DNA of 64,000 nt from JBOFWL01 sp051653605 (GTDB lineage Bacteria > Spirochaetota > Brevinematia > Brevinematales > Brevinemataceae). The notes under the pieces are model-generated. The model was given only the letters and a program-made list of their open reading frames with translations, was not told the origin of the DNA and searched no databases. The stretch covers positions 51,678-115,677 of the forward strand of contig JBOFWL010000009.1 in NCBI GenBank assembly GCA_051653605.1. Direction: 5' to 3'. The translations under genes and the position numbers were made by a program. Shown one piece after another: positions 8,340 to 16,763 of the stretch. How positions within the stretch are numbered: position 1 is the stretch's first letter; every line of letters starts with the position of its first letter.

Positions 8340-10301
8340 ATGTTTATCAATAAAGAAGATAGTGAAATATTCGTTATGCGAAAAATGTTTTTTCAACTGC
8401 TAGCGTTTCCTGTTTTTGTTCTTATTCCTCTTACATTTATCACGATGACCATGTGGGGTTATCTAGCTGTTAGTAGCCAAGATATTTTTGGGTGGGAACG
8501 GATTTTATATATCATTACGCTCAAAACTAAAATTCCTTTTACTCCCTTTACGCTCACGCCTATACTTCTTATTTTTATTGCGGATACAGTCGCTTTTATT
8601 GCTTATTTATATCACCTTTATCCTATCTATCATTATATTCAAACAGGTGAAAACGCCGAAAAAGCAGAAAAACATATTTTCTCCGGTTTTCGGATTTTAT
8701 ACGTGCCTGCCGTCACCGTACTTACTGTAGGTTATAACTTTATTTTTCCAAAAGATGATATGATAAATCCTTTTGATAAAATACTTACGCTGGTTCTCAA
8801 TATGGGGTATATCGTTGTTATTTCTGCTATCTATATATTAATCTGTATGCAAGTGTTGCGTATCACTGCTGCGCCCGTTCTCCAGAGAATTGGCCGCACA
8901 AAACTCAGTTCAACCAATATTCTCCTATTAGACCAAATTATCGCCTATGTCTTGCCTGCGTTATTTACCACTGGGCTACTTCTTATTTATTTTCGCACCA
9001 TTAATTTCTTATTTTTTTACACATCGAAAGGGATTCTGCTATCTGAGGCCATTAAAACACAATGGCCCAGTATTACCCTTCTTCTTTTGACATTTTCTAT
9101 TTTATCGATAAGCCTAAGTGCCCTCATGACTATGAGCCAAGATAAAGAACGAGCCCCTATTCGCCACGAGTTAAAGCAACTTTCAAAGGGAAATGCCAAC
9201 CTCACCCATCGTTTAGTTATTCCATCTCGAAGCATTCGGGGGGTGTTTATCTCTCTTTTCAACCAATTTATTGGAGTCTGTCAGCGGCTAATCATTCGCC
9301 TAAAAGAATACTCTGATAAAATCTCTTTAGGGGTGAAAGATCTTAATTCTAGTTTTCATAAAATCAATATTTCAAAAGACGCTCAGAAAAAAGAAATAGA
9401 ACCTCTCGGCATCGCTGTAGAAGAGATTTCATTAGGAATGGGAAATTTAATCAGCAATGTAAAAAATAAATATGATGATATCGAAGGAAACCTTAAACAT
9501 ATTGATGAAATTGCTAACGGAATCGAGCAGATTATTTCTTTATTTCAGGAAATAAAAAGACAAAGTTTCACAAGCTTCTCAACCGCCAGTATTATTATGA
9601 AGCAAATTCAGGAATCAATGGATAAAAGTGGTCAACTCATGCAATCCATGACTCTCATCAGTGAAAAAATACAGGCTGCAGGAAAAGAAGCGGAGCATAT
9701 TGATGATATCCTCCTTTTAGTACAGGATATTTCTGAACAGACAAATATTTTGTCGATCAACGCTGCTATTGAGGCTGCTCACGCTGGAGATGACGGAAAA
9801 GGATTTGCAATCGTTGCTAATGAGGTTCGCACCTTGGCCACCGAATCAGGCAAAGCCGTAGAACAAATCTCTAAAAAATTGCTTGATATCCAAAAATTAA
9901 TTCGCTCATCCGTTGAAAAAACCCTCGATGCAGAGCTAGTAACAAAAGAAAATAACTCTTTAGTTATTGAAAGCCATCGCCTCATCACGGAGATGATAAA
10001 TCAGTTCCGAAAAACAGACCGACTTACAGAAAATACTGCAGCTATTATTTCTCAACAAGGCACCATAACTAGAAATTTCCAAAAGCATATTCGCTCGTTA
10101 ATGATTTTCTTTGAACATCTTCGTAATACGATAGATAATCAGGAAGCAATGTTTGATGAGCTTCGTGTAACCCTAAAAGATCTAGAACAAAGTCTATCTA
10201 CTGTGGATGAATATAATAATAAGGTTGTATCTGCTCTTGAAGAATCTGCTAAAACAGAAGAACAGCTAAGAAAAACTCTTAATATCTTCAAAACTGAATA
10301 A
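8340..10301 (+). CDS. Methyl-accepting chemotaxis-like receptor with multi-pass membrane sensor, copy 2
   Basis: 653 residues, same plan as copy 1: about six membrane segments in the first ~270 residues (for example ~18-42, ~68-92, ~125-145, ~235-258), then a signalling helix bundle with tip LSINAAIEAAHAGDDGKGF and VANEVRTLA at ~465-500. Sensor halves have diverged far more than tips, implying different stimuli but a common kinase. ATG at 8340 follows the upstream TAA with no gap; GGGGGA in the end of copy 1 is the ribosome site. The pair is one transcription unit. Confidence 0.88.
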   Translation: MFINKEDSEIFVMRKMFFQLLAFPVFVLIPLTFITMTMWGYLAVSSQDIFGWERILYIITLKTKIPFTPFTLTPILLIFIADTVAFIAYLYHLYPIYHYIQTGENAEKAEKHIFSGFRILYVPAVTVLTVGYNFIFPKDDMINPFDKILTLVLNMGYIVVISAIYILICMQVLRITAAPVLQRIGRTKLSSTNILLLDQIIAYVLPALFTTGLLLIYFRTINFLFFYTSKGILLSEAIKTQWPSITLLLLTFSILSISLSALMTMSQDKERAPIRHELKQLSKGNANLTHRLVIPSRSIRGVFISLFNQFIGVCQRLIIRLKEYSDKISLGVKDLNSSFHKINISKDAQKKEIEPLGIAVEEISLGMGNLISNVKNKYDDIEGNLKHIDEIANGIEQIISLFQEIKRQSFTSFSTASIIMKQIQESMDKSGQLMQSMTLISEKIQAAGKEAEHIDDILLLVQDISEQTNILSINAAIEAAHAGDDGKGFAIVANEVRTLATESGKAVEQISKKLLDIQKLIRSSVEKTLDAELVTKENNSLVIESHRLITEMINQFRKTDRLTENTAAIISQQGTITRNFQKHIRSLMIFFEHLRNTIDNQEAMFDELRVTLKDLEQSLSTVDEYNNKVVSALEESAKTEEQLRKTLNIFKTE

Positions 10302-10335
10302 AAAAGGTAGCCAAAACCTAAAGTTTTTGGCTACC
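10300..10335 (-). terminator. Minus-strand terminator at the foot of chemoreceptor 2
   Basis: Inverted repeat GGTAGCCAAAA (10306-10316) / TTTTGGCTACC (10325-10335). Read on the minus strand it is followed by a T run (complement of 10300-10305); on the plus strand no T run follows. It would therefore stop transcripts of the TspO-like gene, whose stop lies about 140 bases before it. Confidence 0.65.
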
Positions 10336-10437
10336 AATCCGAAAATATATTATCAAGAGAAAAAAATCCCTGTTTCGTTGGCGGAGACCAATAAAAATAA
10401 TTTTTTAACCAATCTCCCCTCCGGAACCTCTTTCAAT

Positions 10438-10469
10438 GCCGGCAATGCGTTGCATGCCGGCGTTTTTTT
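10438..10469 (+). terminator. Plus-strand terminator downstream of the chemoreceptors
   Basis: Stem GCCGGCA/TGCCGGC (10438-10444, 10455-10461) with an inner TGC/GCA pairing, then seven T. It lies ~137 bases beyond the chemoreceptor stop, beyond the minus-strand terminator, so the two convergent transcripts should overlap by ~130 bases. Confidence 0.85.
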
Positions 10470-10473
10470 ATTT

Positions 10474-11262
10474 TTAATGATGCTTTAACAATGTTGTCGT
10501 TTTCCAAACTACCACTACTAACAAGCCTAAAACAGCAATAAGAACCCCTAAACTATCCCATGAACCCCCTGATGTATGAAATTTCTGTATATAGATTCCT
10601 ACTAACGCCCAAAGTACCGTAATTGTATATGGTAATGCCCCTTTTAATCCATACCAAATTCCCAGAATAACAACAACACTAAGCGCTATTGGTATCATTT
10701 TCTGAAGGATAGGCCCATCAAGTGAATAGCCCGTGTATTGTATCAACACCAAAGTATTAAGCAACAACGCTATTGTAATCCACCCAAAATAAGTGAGAAA
10801 AAATATTCGAGGCACTACTGCTTTCCAACCAATATCTGAAATAGGTAAACCAGAGCGAATTCTATCTTGAAAGAAAAGAAGCACCCACATTCCAACAATA
10901 AATAACCATGAAAGTGGAATTAGCAAATTCGTCCAAGATATTATCCACAAAGAATTTAAAATAGTAACAAGATTAAAATAAGTAACAGAATAGCGGTGAG
11001 ACTCAAAAAAAGATGAGCGATTCCACGCATAAATTACCCATACAACTATTGTTAACAGGGCTAATAAATAGATAACCCCCCAAATAGAAAAGGTAAACCC
11101 CAGAGGTGTCACTGGGGTAGGATAAAGTTCTGAAACTTTTTTTACAGCCATACCGCCCACCGTTGCGATATAGTTAACAAAAATAGAGATGGCAAATAAA
11201 ATTATAGCCGTGCTAACCATAAATTTAGGTGAATAAATCAACCTATTAAGCGAAATACTCAT
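10474..11262 (-). CDS. TspO/MBR-like tryptophan-rich membrane protein
   Basis: 262 residues with about seven hydrophobic segments. The stretch LYPTPVTPLGFTFSIWGVIY near residues 45-64 resembles the P-x-G-x-x-F-x-I-W-x-x-IY signature of bacterial tryptophan-rich sensory (TspO/MBR-related) proteins of this length. Trp residues are frequent in later segments. TspO proteins bind porphyrins or other hydrophobic ligands, but the function of the long bacterial branch is not established and I do not assign one. AAAGGAG lies eight bases before the ATG. Single-gene unit. Confidence 0.6.
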   Translation of the reverse strand: MSISLNRLIYSPKFMVSTAIILFAISIFVNYIATVGGMAVKKVSELYPTPVTPLGFTFSIWGVIYLLALLTIVVWVIYAWNRSSFFESHRYSVTYFNLVTILNSLWIISWTNLLIPLSWLFIVGMWVLLFFQDRIRSGLPISDIGWKAVVPRIFFLTYFGWITIALLLNTLVLIQYTGYSLDGPILQKMIPIALSVVVILGIWYGLKGALPYTITVLWALVGIYIQKFHTSGGSWDSLGVLIAVLGLLVVVVWKTTTLLKHH

Positions 11263-11294
11263 AATATACTCCTTTTACTAAATACCTCAACCTA

Positions 11295-11323
11295 AGTATA
11301 CTCATTTTCTATTAAAAAAGCAA
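11295..11323 (-). promoter_or_regulatory. Sigma-70 promoter of the TspO-like gene
   Basis: Minus-strand TTGCTT (11318-11323) and TATACT (11295-11300), 17-bp spacer. Its -35 is one base from the -35 of the divergent mutS2 promoter. Confidence 0.65.
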
Positions 11324-11324
11324 C

Positions 11325-11353
11325 TTGAAAAAAAAAATCTTATCAGTTATAAT
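11325..11353 (+). promoter_or_regulatory. Sigma-70 promoter of mutS2
   Basis: TTGAAA (11325-11330) and TATAAT (11348-11353), 17-bp spacer; back-to-back with the minus-strand promoter. Confidence 0.7.
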
Positions 11354-11379
11354 AAAACCCAAGAGGTTTTCTGTATACA

Positions 11380-13641
11380 ATGAATGAACAACGTTTCTTA
11401 TGGGATGCATTTCTTACTTATACATCTAGCAAAAGCGCCCATAACGACTTCTTCTCTACCCCCTTTGATGATCCCGATGCACTCTCTCAAGAATATTTAA
11501 TCTGTAATGAGGCCTTACAGTTTCTTCAACTCGTAATAACCCCTTCTTTTGAGGAATTGCCTGATATTCGCTCCGCCGTCCAGCACTGTACGAAAGGGCT
11601 TATTCCTTCTTGCCTAGAAGTATTTACGCTTTATAAAAGCCTTTTACAGTGGGAAAACCTCGATGTAATCGCCCATAATGATTTTCCTTTATTAAAAACA
11701 CTCTATCAAGAAACACCGCTACCTCCTCTTAAAAAATATTTCTTGAATACATTTGAAGCAGATGGAACCCTTGCCGATACGGCATCCCCTGAACTTAAAC
11801 GCATTCGCAACCTAAAACATAGTCTGCGCCGTAGGATTGAAAAGTTCTTGCAAGCTTCTTTTCAAAGCGATGATATAGCAGAAAAAATTCTCTCGTATCG
11901 TGAGGGTAGATATGTTCTTCCCTACAAAAGTAATGCAAAAAATCGTGTTGAAGGTATCCTTCATGGCTATTCCTCAACGGGGCAAACCGCTTATATTGAG
12001 CCTAAAGAAATTATAGCACTCAACAACGAACTTTTATCCGTTGATGACCTCGAATTAAGAGAAACCGAACGCCTCCAAAGGGAGTGGTGCCAATTAATAG
12101 CAGATAATTACCTCGAACTGGCATGGCTTCTTGATCGTATGAGTTATTTAGAAATTGTTTTCGCAAAAGCGCGTTTTGCACGTGATCACAAAGCTGTTTT
12201 TCCATCAATCAGCCCAGAAAAAATCGATCTTCAAGAAGCCTTTAACCCTTTCTTGCTCCTTAAAAAAGGAAAAGAAACCACGGTTCCTATCAAGCTCTCA
12301 ACAGAAAATCATATTCGTGGCATTATTATATCAGGGCCAAATGCTGGTGGAAAAAGTGCGGCTCTCAAAACCCTAGGGCTTTTTGCCATGATGATGAAAT
12401 TCGCGCTACCTGTAACCGCACGCAAGGCAACATTACCTTTATTCCATACAGTATTAGTGGAAATGGGCGACCACCAAAGCCTTGATGATGAACTTTCAAC
12501 TTTTTCTGCCCATTTAATGGCTTTGAAAAATATACTGGAATCTGCCAAAGAAGGGGCTCTTATTATCATCGATGAAATCGCCCATGCCACAGACCCTATC
12601 GAAGGTGAAGCACTGGCTGCGGCTGTCGTTGATGCGTTACTAGAGACTCACGCTTTCTTTGCCATCTCTACACACTATCGCCGACTCAAAGATAAAGCAT
12701 TATCTCACAAAGAAATAAAACTATATGCAGCCGCTTTTGATATTGAGTACAGACCTCTTTATTCTCTTATTGAAAATGCTGTCGGTGAAAGTTATGCCCT
12801 CAAAATCGCTGAACGAATTGGAATTAAACATAAAATTCTCCAAAATGCCGAACAAGAAAAAATACAAGCGTTAGATGAAAAAGAAAAAATCATGATGAGG
12901 CTTGGCGAGCTGGAACAGCTTCTCCAACTAAAAGAGCAGGATATTCAACGTAGAGAGACAGATTTTTTTAAAGCACAAGAAAATTTTCATGAAGAACAAA
13001 AAAAATTAGAAGAAGAAAAAGAAAATATTCGCATCAAGGGGCTTGAGGCTGTCGATCACTCTTTAAATGAAAAACTTAAGGCACTTTCTCGTTTACAATT
13101 AAAAGAAAAATCCGATATAAAGAATGCCGAAATAATTCTTTCTCACACTCGAAACGAAGTAAACGAGCGAAAACGACAAAAAAATACAACAAAACGAACT
13201 TCTGTCACTAGCTTTTTTATTGGTCAAACTGTTTTTGTGGGCTCATTAGGAAAAGATGCTATTGTAGAGGATATTTTTACTCATGAAATAAGCCTTAGAA
13301 TGGGCGGAGTGAAAATAACTCTTCCAAAATCAGATCTTTTTGAAGCAACCTTGCCTTTAAGTAAGGGTGTTTCTCGTGCAATTAAGCCTTCAATAAAAGC
13401 AGAACACTCTATCGATCTTCGTGGAAAATTAGTATCAGAAGCTATCCCCTTATTAGAAAATAACTTACATAAAGCTTTAAATGTAGGGATAGAAGAATTT
13501 AGTATCGTCCATGGAAAAGGCACAGGCGTCCTCCAGAAGGTCGTCCATGAATTTTTGAAGAAAACCCCCGAGGTTGAAAGCTTTGCTTTTGCCCTTCCAC
13601 AAGATGGAGGATCGGGGAAAACCATTGTTAAATTTAAATAA
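11380..13641 (+). CDS. mutS2: MutS2-type ATPase with Smr domain
   Basis: 753 residues. The core/clamp region is followed by a MutS ATPase domain with Walker A GPNAGGKSAALK (~residues 319-330) and Walker B IIIDEI. A long charged coiled coil (~485-600) precedes a C-terminal Smr domain with IDLRG and HGKGTG. MutS2 proteins act on recombination intermediates, and in Bacillus also split collided ribosomes; which applies here is unknown. The segment after Walker B reads AHATDP rather than the common GxGTDP. The ribosome site AAGAGG is unusually far (~13 bases) from the ATG. A secreted-protein gene follows 16 bases later. Confidence 0.93.
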   Translation: MNEQRFLWDAFLTYTSSKSAHNDFFSTPFDDPDALSQEYLICNEALQFLQLVITPSFEELPDIRSAVQHCTKGLIPSCLEVFTLYKSLLQWENLDVIAHNDFPLLKTLYQETPLPPLKKYFLNTFEADGTLADTASPELKRIRNLKHSLRRRIEKFLQASFQSDDIAEKILSYREGRYVLPYKSNAKNRVEGILHGYSSTGQTAYIEPKEIIALNNELLSVDDLELRETERLQREWCQLIADNYLELAWLLDRMSYLEIVFAKARFARDHKAVFPSISPEKIDLQEAFNPFLLLKKGKETTVPIKLSTENHIRGIIISGPNAGGKSAALKTLGLFAMMMKFALPVTARKATLPLFHTVLVEMGDHQSLDDELSTFSAHLMALKNILESAKEGALIIIDEIAHATDPIEGEALAAAVVDALLETHAFFAISTHYRRLKDKALSHKEIKLYAAAFDIEYRPLYSLIENAVGESYALKIAERIGIKHKILQNAEQEKIQALDEKEKIMMRLGELEQLLQLKEQDIQRRETDFFKAQENFHEEQKKLEEEKENIRIKGLEAVDHSLNEKLKALSRLQLKEKSDIKNAEIILSHTRNEVNERKRQKNTTKRTSVTSFFIGQTVFVGSLGKDAIVEDIFTHEISLRMGGVKITLPKSDLFEATLPLSKGVSRAIKPSIKAEHSIDLRGKLVSEAIPLLENNLHKALNVGIEEFSIVHGKGTGVLQKVVHEFLKKTPEVESFAFALPQDGGSGKTIVKFK

Positions 13642-13657
13642 TTATTAAGGAGTTCTC

Positions 13658-14413
13658 ATGCGTTTTTTGCTACTCATAGGCTTGATTATCAGTACTCACA
13701 CCAGTATCTTTTCGCAGATGAAAAATATCCCTATTTTTCCGGCAGGAATTACCGTTGAATGGAGAGTTCTACCCACCGTAGAGCCGACAGAGCCACCAAC
13801 TCCTCCAGCTGCTCAACAGAAAGAAGGGGACTCTGAAGAAAAAAATACAAAACCCTCAAAATGGCGTCGTCCCCGTTTACCTGCAAATAAAAAAAATACC
13901 GAAGAATCTGTGCCAGAAAATCTCACCCCTCTTGCTCCCGTTGAGAAAAGTCCGGATAGTGTTGTTGCCAGTGAACCTGTTTCTGTAAATCGCTTGATTC
14001 GTGTAATCAATGCTATCGATTTAGACCCTGACCAACGATTTGCCCTTGTTTTCTATAATGATAAGGGAAATATGATTCCTAAGCAGCTGCGTGTTGTCCC
14101 AAATACAGAAAAACCGTCTGCTGCTCGAGTATTTTTTATGGATAAGGCATCAACTCGATTATTCAAAGGGCTTCTTGATATATATTTTGTTCCCAAAGAT
14201 GCCGTCTTCATGAATGTTGCAATTATTGATCAAAATGATAAAATTATTAGAGTTCCTAGTCACCCTTCCTACAATGATAAAGGATTTATCTCCATTGAAG
14301 ATTTCCTAAAAACAGAGCCTTCAAACCGTATTATGCTTCAGTTTGAAGTCGCTGGATCCTCAGAAAAAGGTATTCTTCGCCTTGGTGGATTCCGTTTTGG
14401 AAAAGCAAGATAA
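13658..14413 (+). CDS. Secreted protein of unknown function, proline-rich linker
   Basis: 251 residues. The first ~20 form a signal peptide (MRFLLLIGLIISTHTSIFS). Residues ~45-100 are a low-complexity Pro/Glu/Lys/Thr linker. The C-terminal ~140 residues look folded, with alternating hydrophobic residues suggesting a beta-rich domain. I do not recognise the family. AAGGAG precedes the ATG. It lies 16 bases behind mutS2 and before a bidirectional terminator, so it is probably co-transcribed with mutS2, with no obvious functional link. A periplasmic location is inferred. Confidence 0.7.
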   Translation: MRFLLLIGLIISTHTSIFSQMKNIPIFPAGITVEWRVLPTVEPTEPPTPPAAQQKEGDSEEKNTKPSKWRRPRLPANKKNTEESVPENLTPLAPVEKSPDSVVASEPVSVNRLIRVINAIDLDPDQRFALVFYNDKGNMIPKQLRVVPNTEKPSAARVFFMDKASTRLFKGLLDIYFVPKDAVFMNVAIIDQNDKIIRVPSHPSYNDKGFISIEDFLKTEPSNRIMLQFEVAGSSEKGILRLGGFRFGKAR

Positions 14414-14440
14414 AAGTATATTTTTATTATAAGAAAAAAT

Positions 14441-14464
14441 AAGCCCCGAATTAACGGGGCTTTT
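14441..14464. terminator. Bidirectional terminator between the secreted-protein gene and pgi
   Basis: Stem AAGCCCCG/CGGGGCTT. T-rich on the plus side (TTTT) and, on the minus strand, TTATTTTTTC. Confidence 0.9.
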
Positions 14465-14467
14465 CAT

Positions 14468-16114
14468 TTATCTCATGTTTTTATAGGTGTTGATTAACCC
14501 ATTTGTAGAGGAATCATGCGTATTAACAGGGCTTCCCATTTGAAGCTCAGGAAGAATCCTTCCAGCAAGCTCTTTTCCAAGCTCAACTCCCCATTGATCA
14601 TAACTATAAATATTCCAAATAACTCCCTGCACAAAAATTTTATGCTCATACATGGCAACCAATGCTCCCAACATATAGGGAGTAAGTTTTTTAAATAAAA
14701 TCGAATTAGTTGGTCTAGACCCTGGAAATGCCTTATAGGCGCTTAATTTTGTTGCATCTTCCTCGGGTAGCCCTGCTTTAAGAAGCTCCTGTTTAGCTTC
14801 ATCTTGAGATTTCCCTTTCATTAGTGCTTCGGTTTGTGCAAAAAAGTTGGACATTAGCATTTCATGGTGCATCCCTGTAGGATTAAGACTTTGTGCCGGT
14901 GCTAGAAAATCACATGGAATTAACTTTGTCCCTTGGTGTATAAGTTGGTAAAATGCGTGTTGCCCATTCGTGCCAGGTTCGCCCCAAATAATAGGCCCCG
15001 TTTGCACTTCCACCGGCTGACCTGAACGACTAATAGATTTCCCATTACTCTCCATATCTCCTTGTTGGAAATATGCTGCAAAACGATGTAAATACTGATC
15101 GTAAGGTAAAATAGCCTGAGAAGATGCGTCAAAGAAATTGTTATACCAAATACCTAAAAATGCGAGCATCGCAGGAATATTTTTATCAAAATCTGTGGTT
15201 CGAAAATGATTATCCATTGCGTGGGCGCCATCTAGAAATTGCCGAAAATTGTCGTATCCTATCGAAAGCATTATGGGCAGCCCAACCGCCCCCCACATAG
15301 AATAGCGACCTCCAACCCAATCCCAGAAACCAAACATATTCTCGCTATCTATCCCAAATTCTTCGACCAATTTTTTATTTGTAGAGACCGCACAAAAATG
15401 CCTAGCAACGGCTGCAGCTTGATTAGTCTTCATCAAAAACCAATTTTTTGCCGTCTGAGCATTCGCCATTGTTTCTTGGGTGGTAAAAGTTTTTGAAGCA
15501 ATAATAAAAAGTGTTGTTTCAGGATTAAGTTTTTTAAGAGTTTCTGTAATATGTGTTCCATCAACATTTGAAACAAAATGCATAGAAAGGCTTCCTGCAT
15601 AATACTTTAGAGCTTCTACTGCCATCACCGGACCGAGGTCTGATCCTCCAATACCAATATTAACAACATCTGTAATTGATTTTCCTGTGTAGCCTTTCCA
15701 TGAACCTGAACGGATTTTTTCACTAAAAATCTTCATTGATGCAAGAACTTTATGGACTTCCGCAACAACATTGACGCCATCAACCATAATCGTTTCATTT
15801 TCTGGAGCACGAAGAGCGGTATGCAAGACCGCTCGATTCTCTGTAACATTGATTTTTTTGCCTGTAAACTGCGCTTCAATGGCATCTTTCAAGCCACATT
15901 CATTAGCCAAAGCAACAAAAAGCTGGCAAGTTTCCTCTGTTATGAGATTTTTGGAATAATCTAGTAAGATATCATCCCAATGAATTGAAAAACGAGTAAA
16001 ACGATTTGCATCATTTTCAAATAAGGAAAGAAGGCTCTTCCCTTTAAATAATTGACTATGCGCGGATAATTTTTTCCACGATACCGTTGTTTGGGGATTA
16101 ACAGAAGGCAGCAT
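14468..16114 (-). CDS. pgi: Glucose-6-phosphate isomerase
   Basis: 548 residues, the same length as the E. coli type. It interconverts glucose-6-phosphate and fructose-6-phosphate in glycolysis. Recognisable blocks are VNIGIGGSDLGPVMAVEAL, the FVSNVDGTHI segment, FWDWVGGRYSMWGAVGLPI, and the C-terminal SYDQWGVELGK with the catalytic-region glutamate and lysine. AAGGAG lies just before the ATG at 16114. Own promoter and terminator; single-gene unit. Together with glgC and eno it supports an active sugar and glycogen economy. Confidence 0.97.
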   Translation of the reverse strand: MLPSVNPQTTVSWKKLSAHSQLFKGKSLLSLFENDANRFTRFSIHWDDILLDYSKNLITEETCQLFVALANECGLKDAIEAQFTGKKINVTENRAVLHTALRAPENETIMVDGVNVVAEVHKVLASMKIFSEKIRSGSWKGYTGKSITDVVNIGIGGSDLGPVMAVEALKYYAGSLSMHFVSNVDGTHITETLKKLNPETTLFIIASKTFTTQETMANAQTAKNWFLMKTNQAAAVARHFCAVSTNKKLVEEFGIDSENMFGFWDWVGGRYSMWGAVGLPIMLSIGYDNFRQFLDGAHAMDNHFRTTDFDKNIPAMLAFLGIWYNNFFDASSQAILPYDQYLHRFAAYFQQGDMESNGKSISRSGQPVEVQTGPIIWGEPGTNGQHAFYQLIHQGTKLIPCDFLAPAQSLNPTGMHHEMLMSNFFAQTEALMKGKSQDEAKQELLKAGLPEEDATKLSAYKAFPGSRPTNSILFKKLTPYMLGALVAMYEHKIFVQGVIWNIYSYDQWGVELGKELAGRILPELQMGSPVNTHDSSTNGLINTYKNMR

Positions 16115-16145
16115 AAAGGCTCCTTAATAAATAAATATTATCTTA

Positions 16146-16174
16146 ATTATAGACGAGTTTTCGTGCAAAAACAA
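16146..16174 (-). promoter_or_regulatory. Sigma-70 promoter of pgi
   Basis: Minus-strand TTGTTT (16169-16174), 17-bp spacer, TATAAT (16146-16151), about 30 bases before the start. Confidence 0.6.
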
Positions 16175-16213
16175 GAATTTTAATATATAATATATTATGT
16201 TAAAGGAGATATT

Positions 16214-16729
16214 ATGTTTGAAAAATGCTTAGCTTATCTTTCTAAAAATAACCTTACACTATTTACTGCCGAAAGCTGCACTGCTGGTTTAATTTGTAGT
16301 TCTTTTGCGGAGATTCCCGGTGCTTCTCGCTCGCTGCTAGGTGGCGTTGTGTGCTACGATAATCTTATTAAGCAAAATATTCTTGGCGTTTCTCCATCCA
16401 CTTTAGAAACGCAAGGTGCTGTTAGTTTTGAGTGCTGTAGAGAGCTTTTACTTGGGGCTCAGAAAATTTCTCATGCTGATTTTGTATGCGCTTCAACCGG
16501 TGTTGCCGGCCCCGATGGGGGATCTTCAGAAAAACCCGTTGGCACTGTTTTTATTGGGGTGATGGGAAAAGATGGGGGATTAATGTTTCGCTTAAGGCTT
16601 GAGGGGGATCGCCAAGAAATTAGATATGCGGCATCCGAAGCTGCTGCCCAATTAATATGGGCTTTAGCTGCAGAAAAAGACTTTGAACATCTTTCTATTG
16701 AAGATATTAAAGAAATAGAGCCTCAATAA
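16214..16729 (+). CDS. pncC: Nicotinamide-nucleotide amidohydrolase (CinA C-terminal domain)
   Basis: 171 residues, matching the stand-alone CinA C-terminal/PncC domain, which deamidates nicotinamide mononucleotide for NAD salvage. Family hallmarks: TAESCTAGLI near residues 20-29, GGVVCYDNLIK at ~48, and STGVAGPDGGSSEKPVGTVF at ~97-116. The N-terminal CinA domain is absent, as in E. coli PncC. AAAGGAG precedes the ATG. The stop codon lies inside the terminator hairpin. Monocistronic, divergent from pgi. Confidence 0.92.
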   Translation: MFEKCLAYLSKNNLTLFTAESCTAGLICSSFAEIPGASRSLLGGVVCYDNLIKQNILGVSPSTLETQGAVSFECCRELLLGAQKISHADFVCASTGVAGPDGGSSEKPVGTVFIGVMGKDGGLMFRLRLEGDRQEIRYAASEAAAQLIWALAAEKDFEHLSIEDIKEIEPQ

Positions 16730-16745
16730 AGGGCTCTATTATTTT
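16714..16745 (+). terminator. Terminator overlapping the pncC stop codon
   Basis: AATAGAGCC (16714-16722) pairs with GGCTCTATT (16732-16740), followed by ATTTTT. The loop contains the TAA stop. Confidence 0.75.
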
Positions 16746-16763
16746 TATTTAAGAAATATTATC

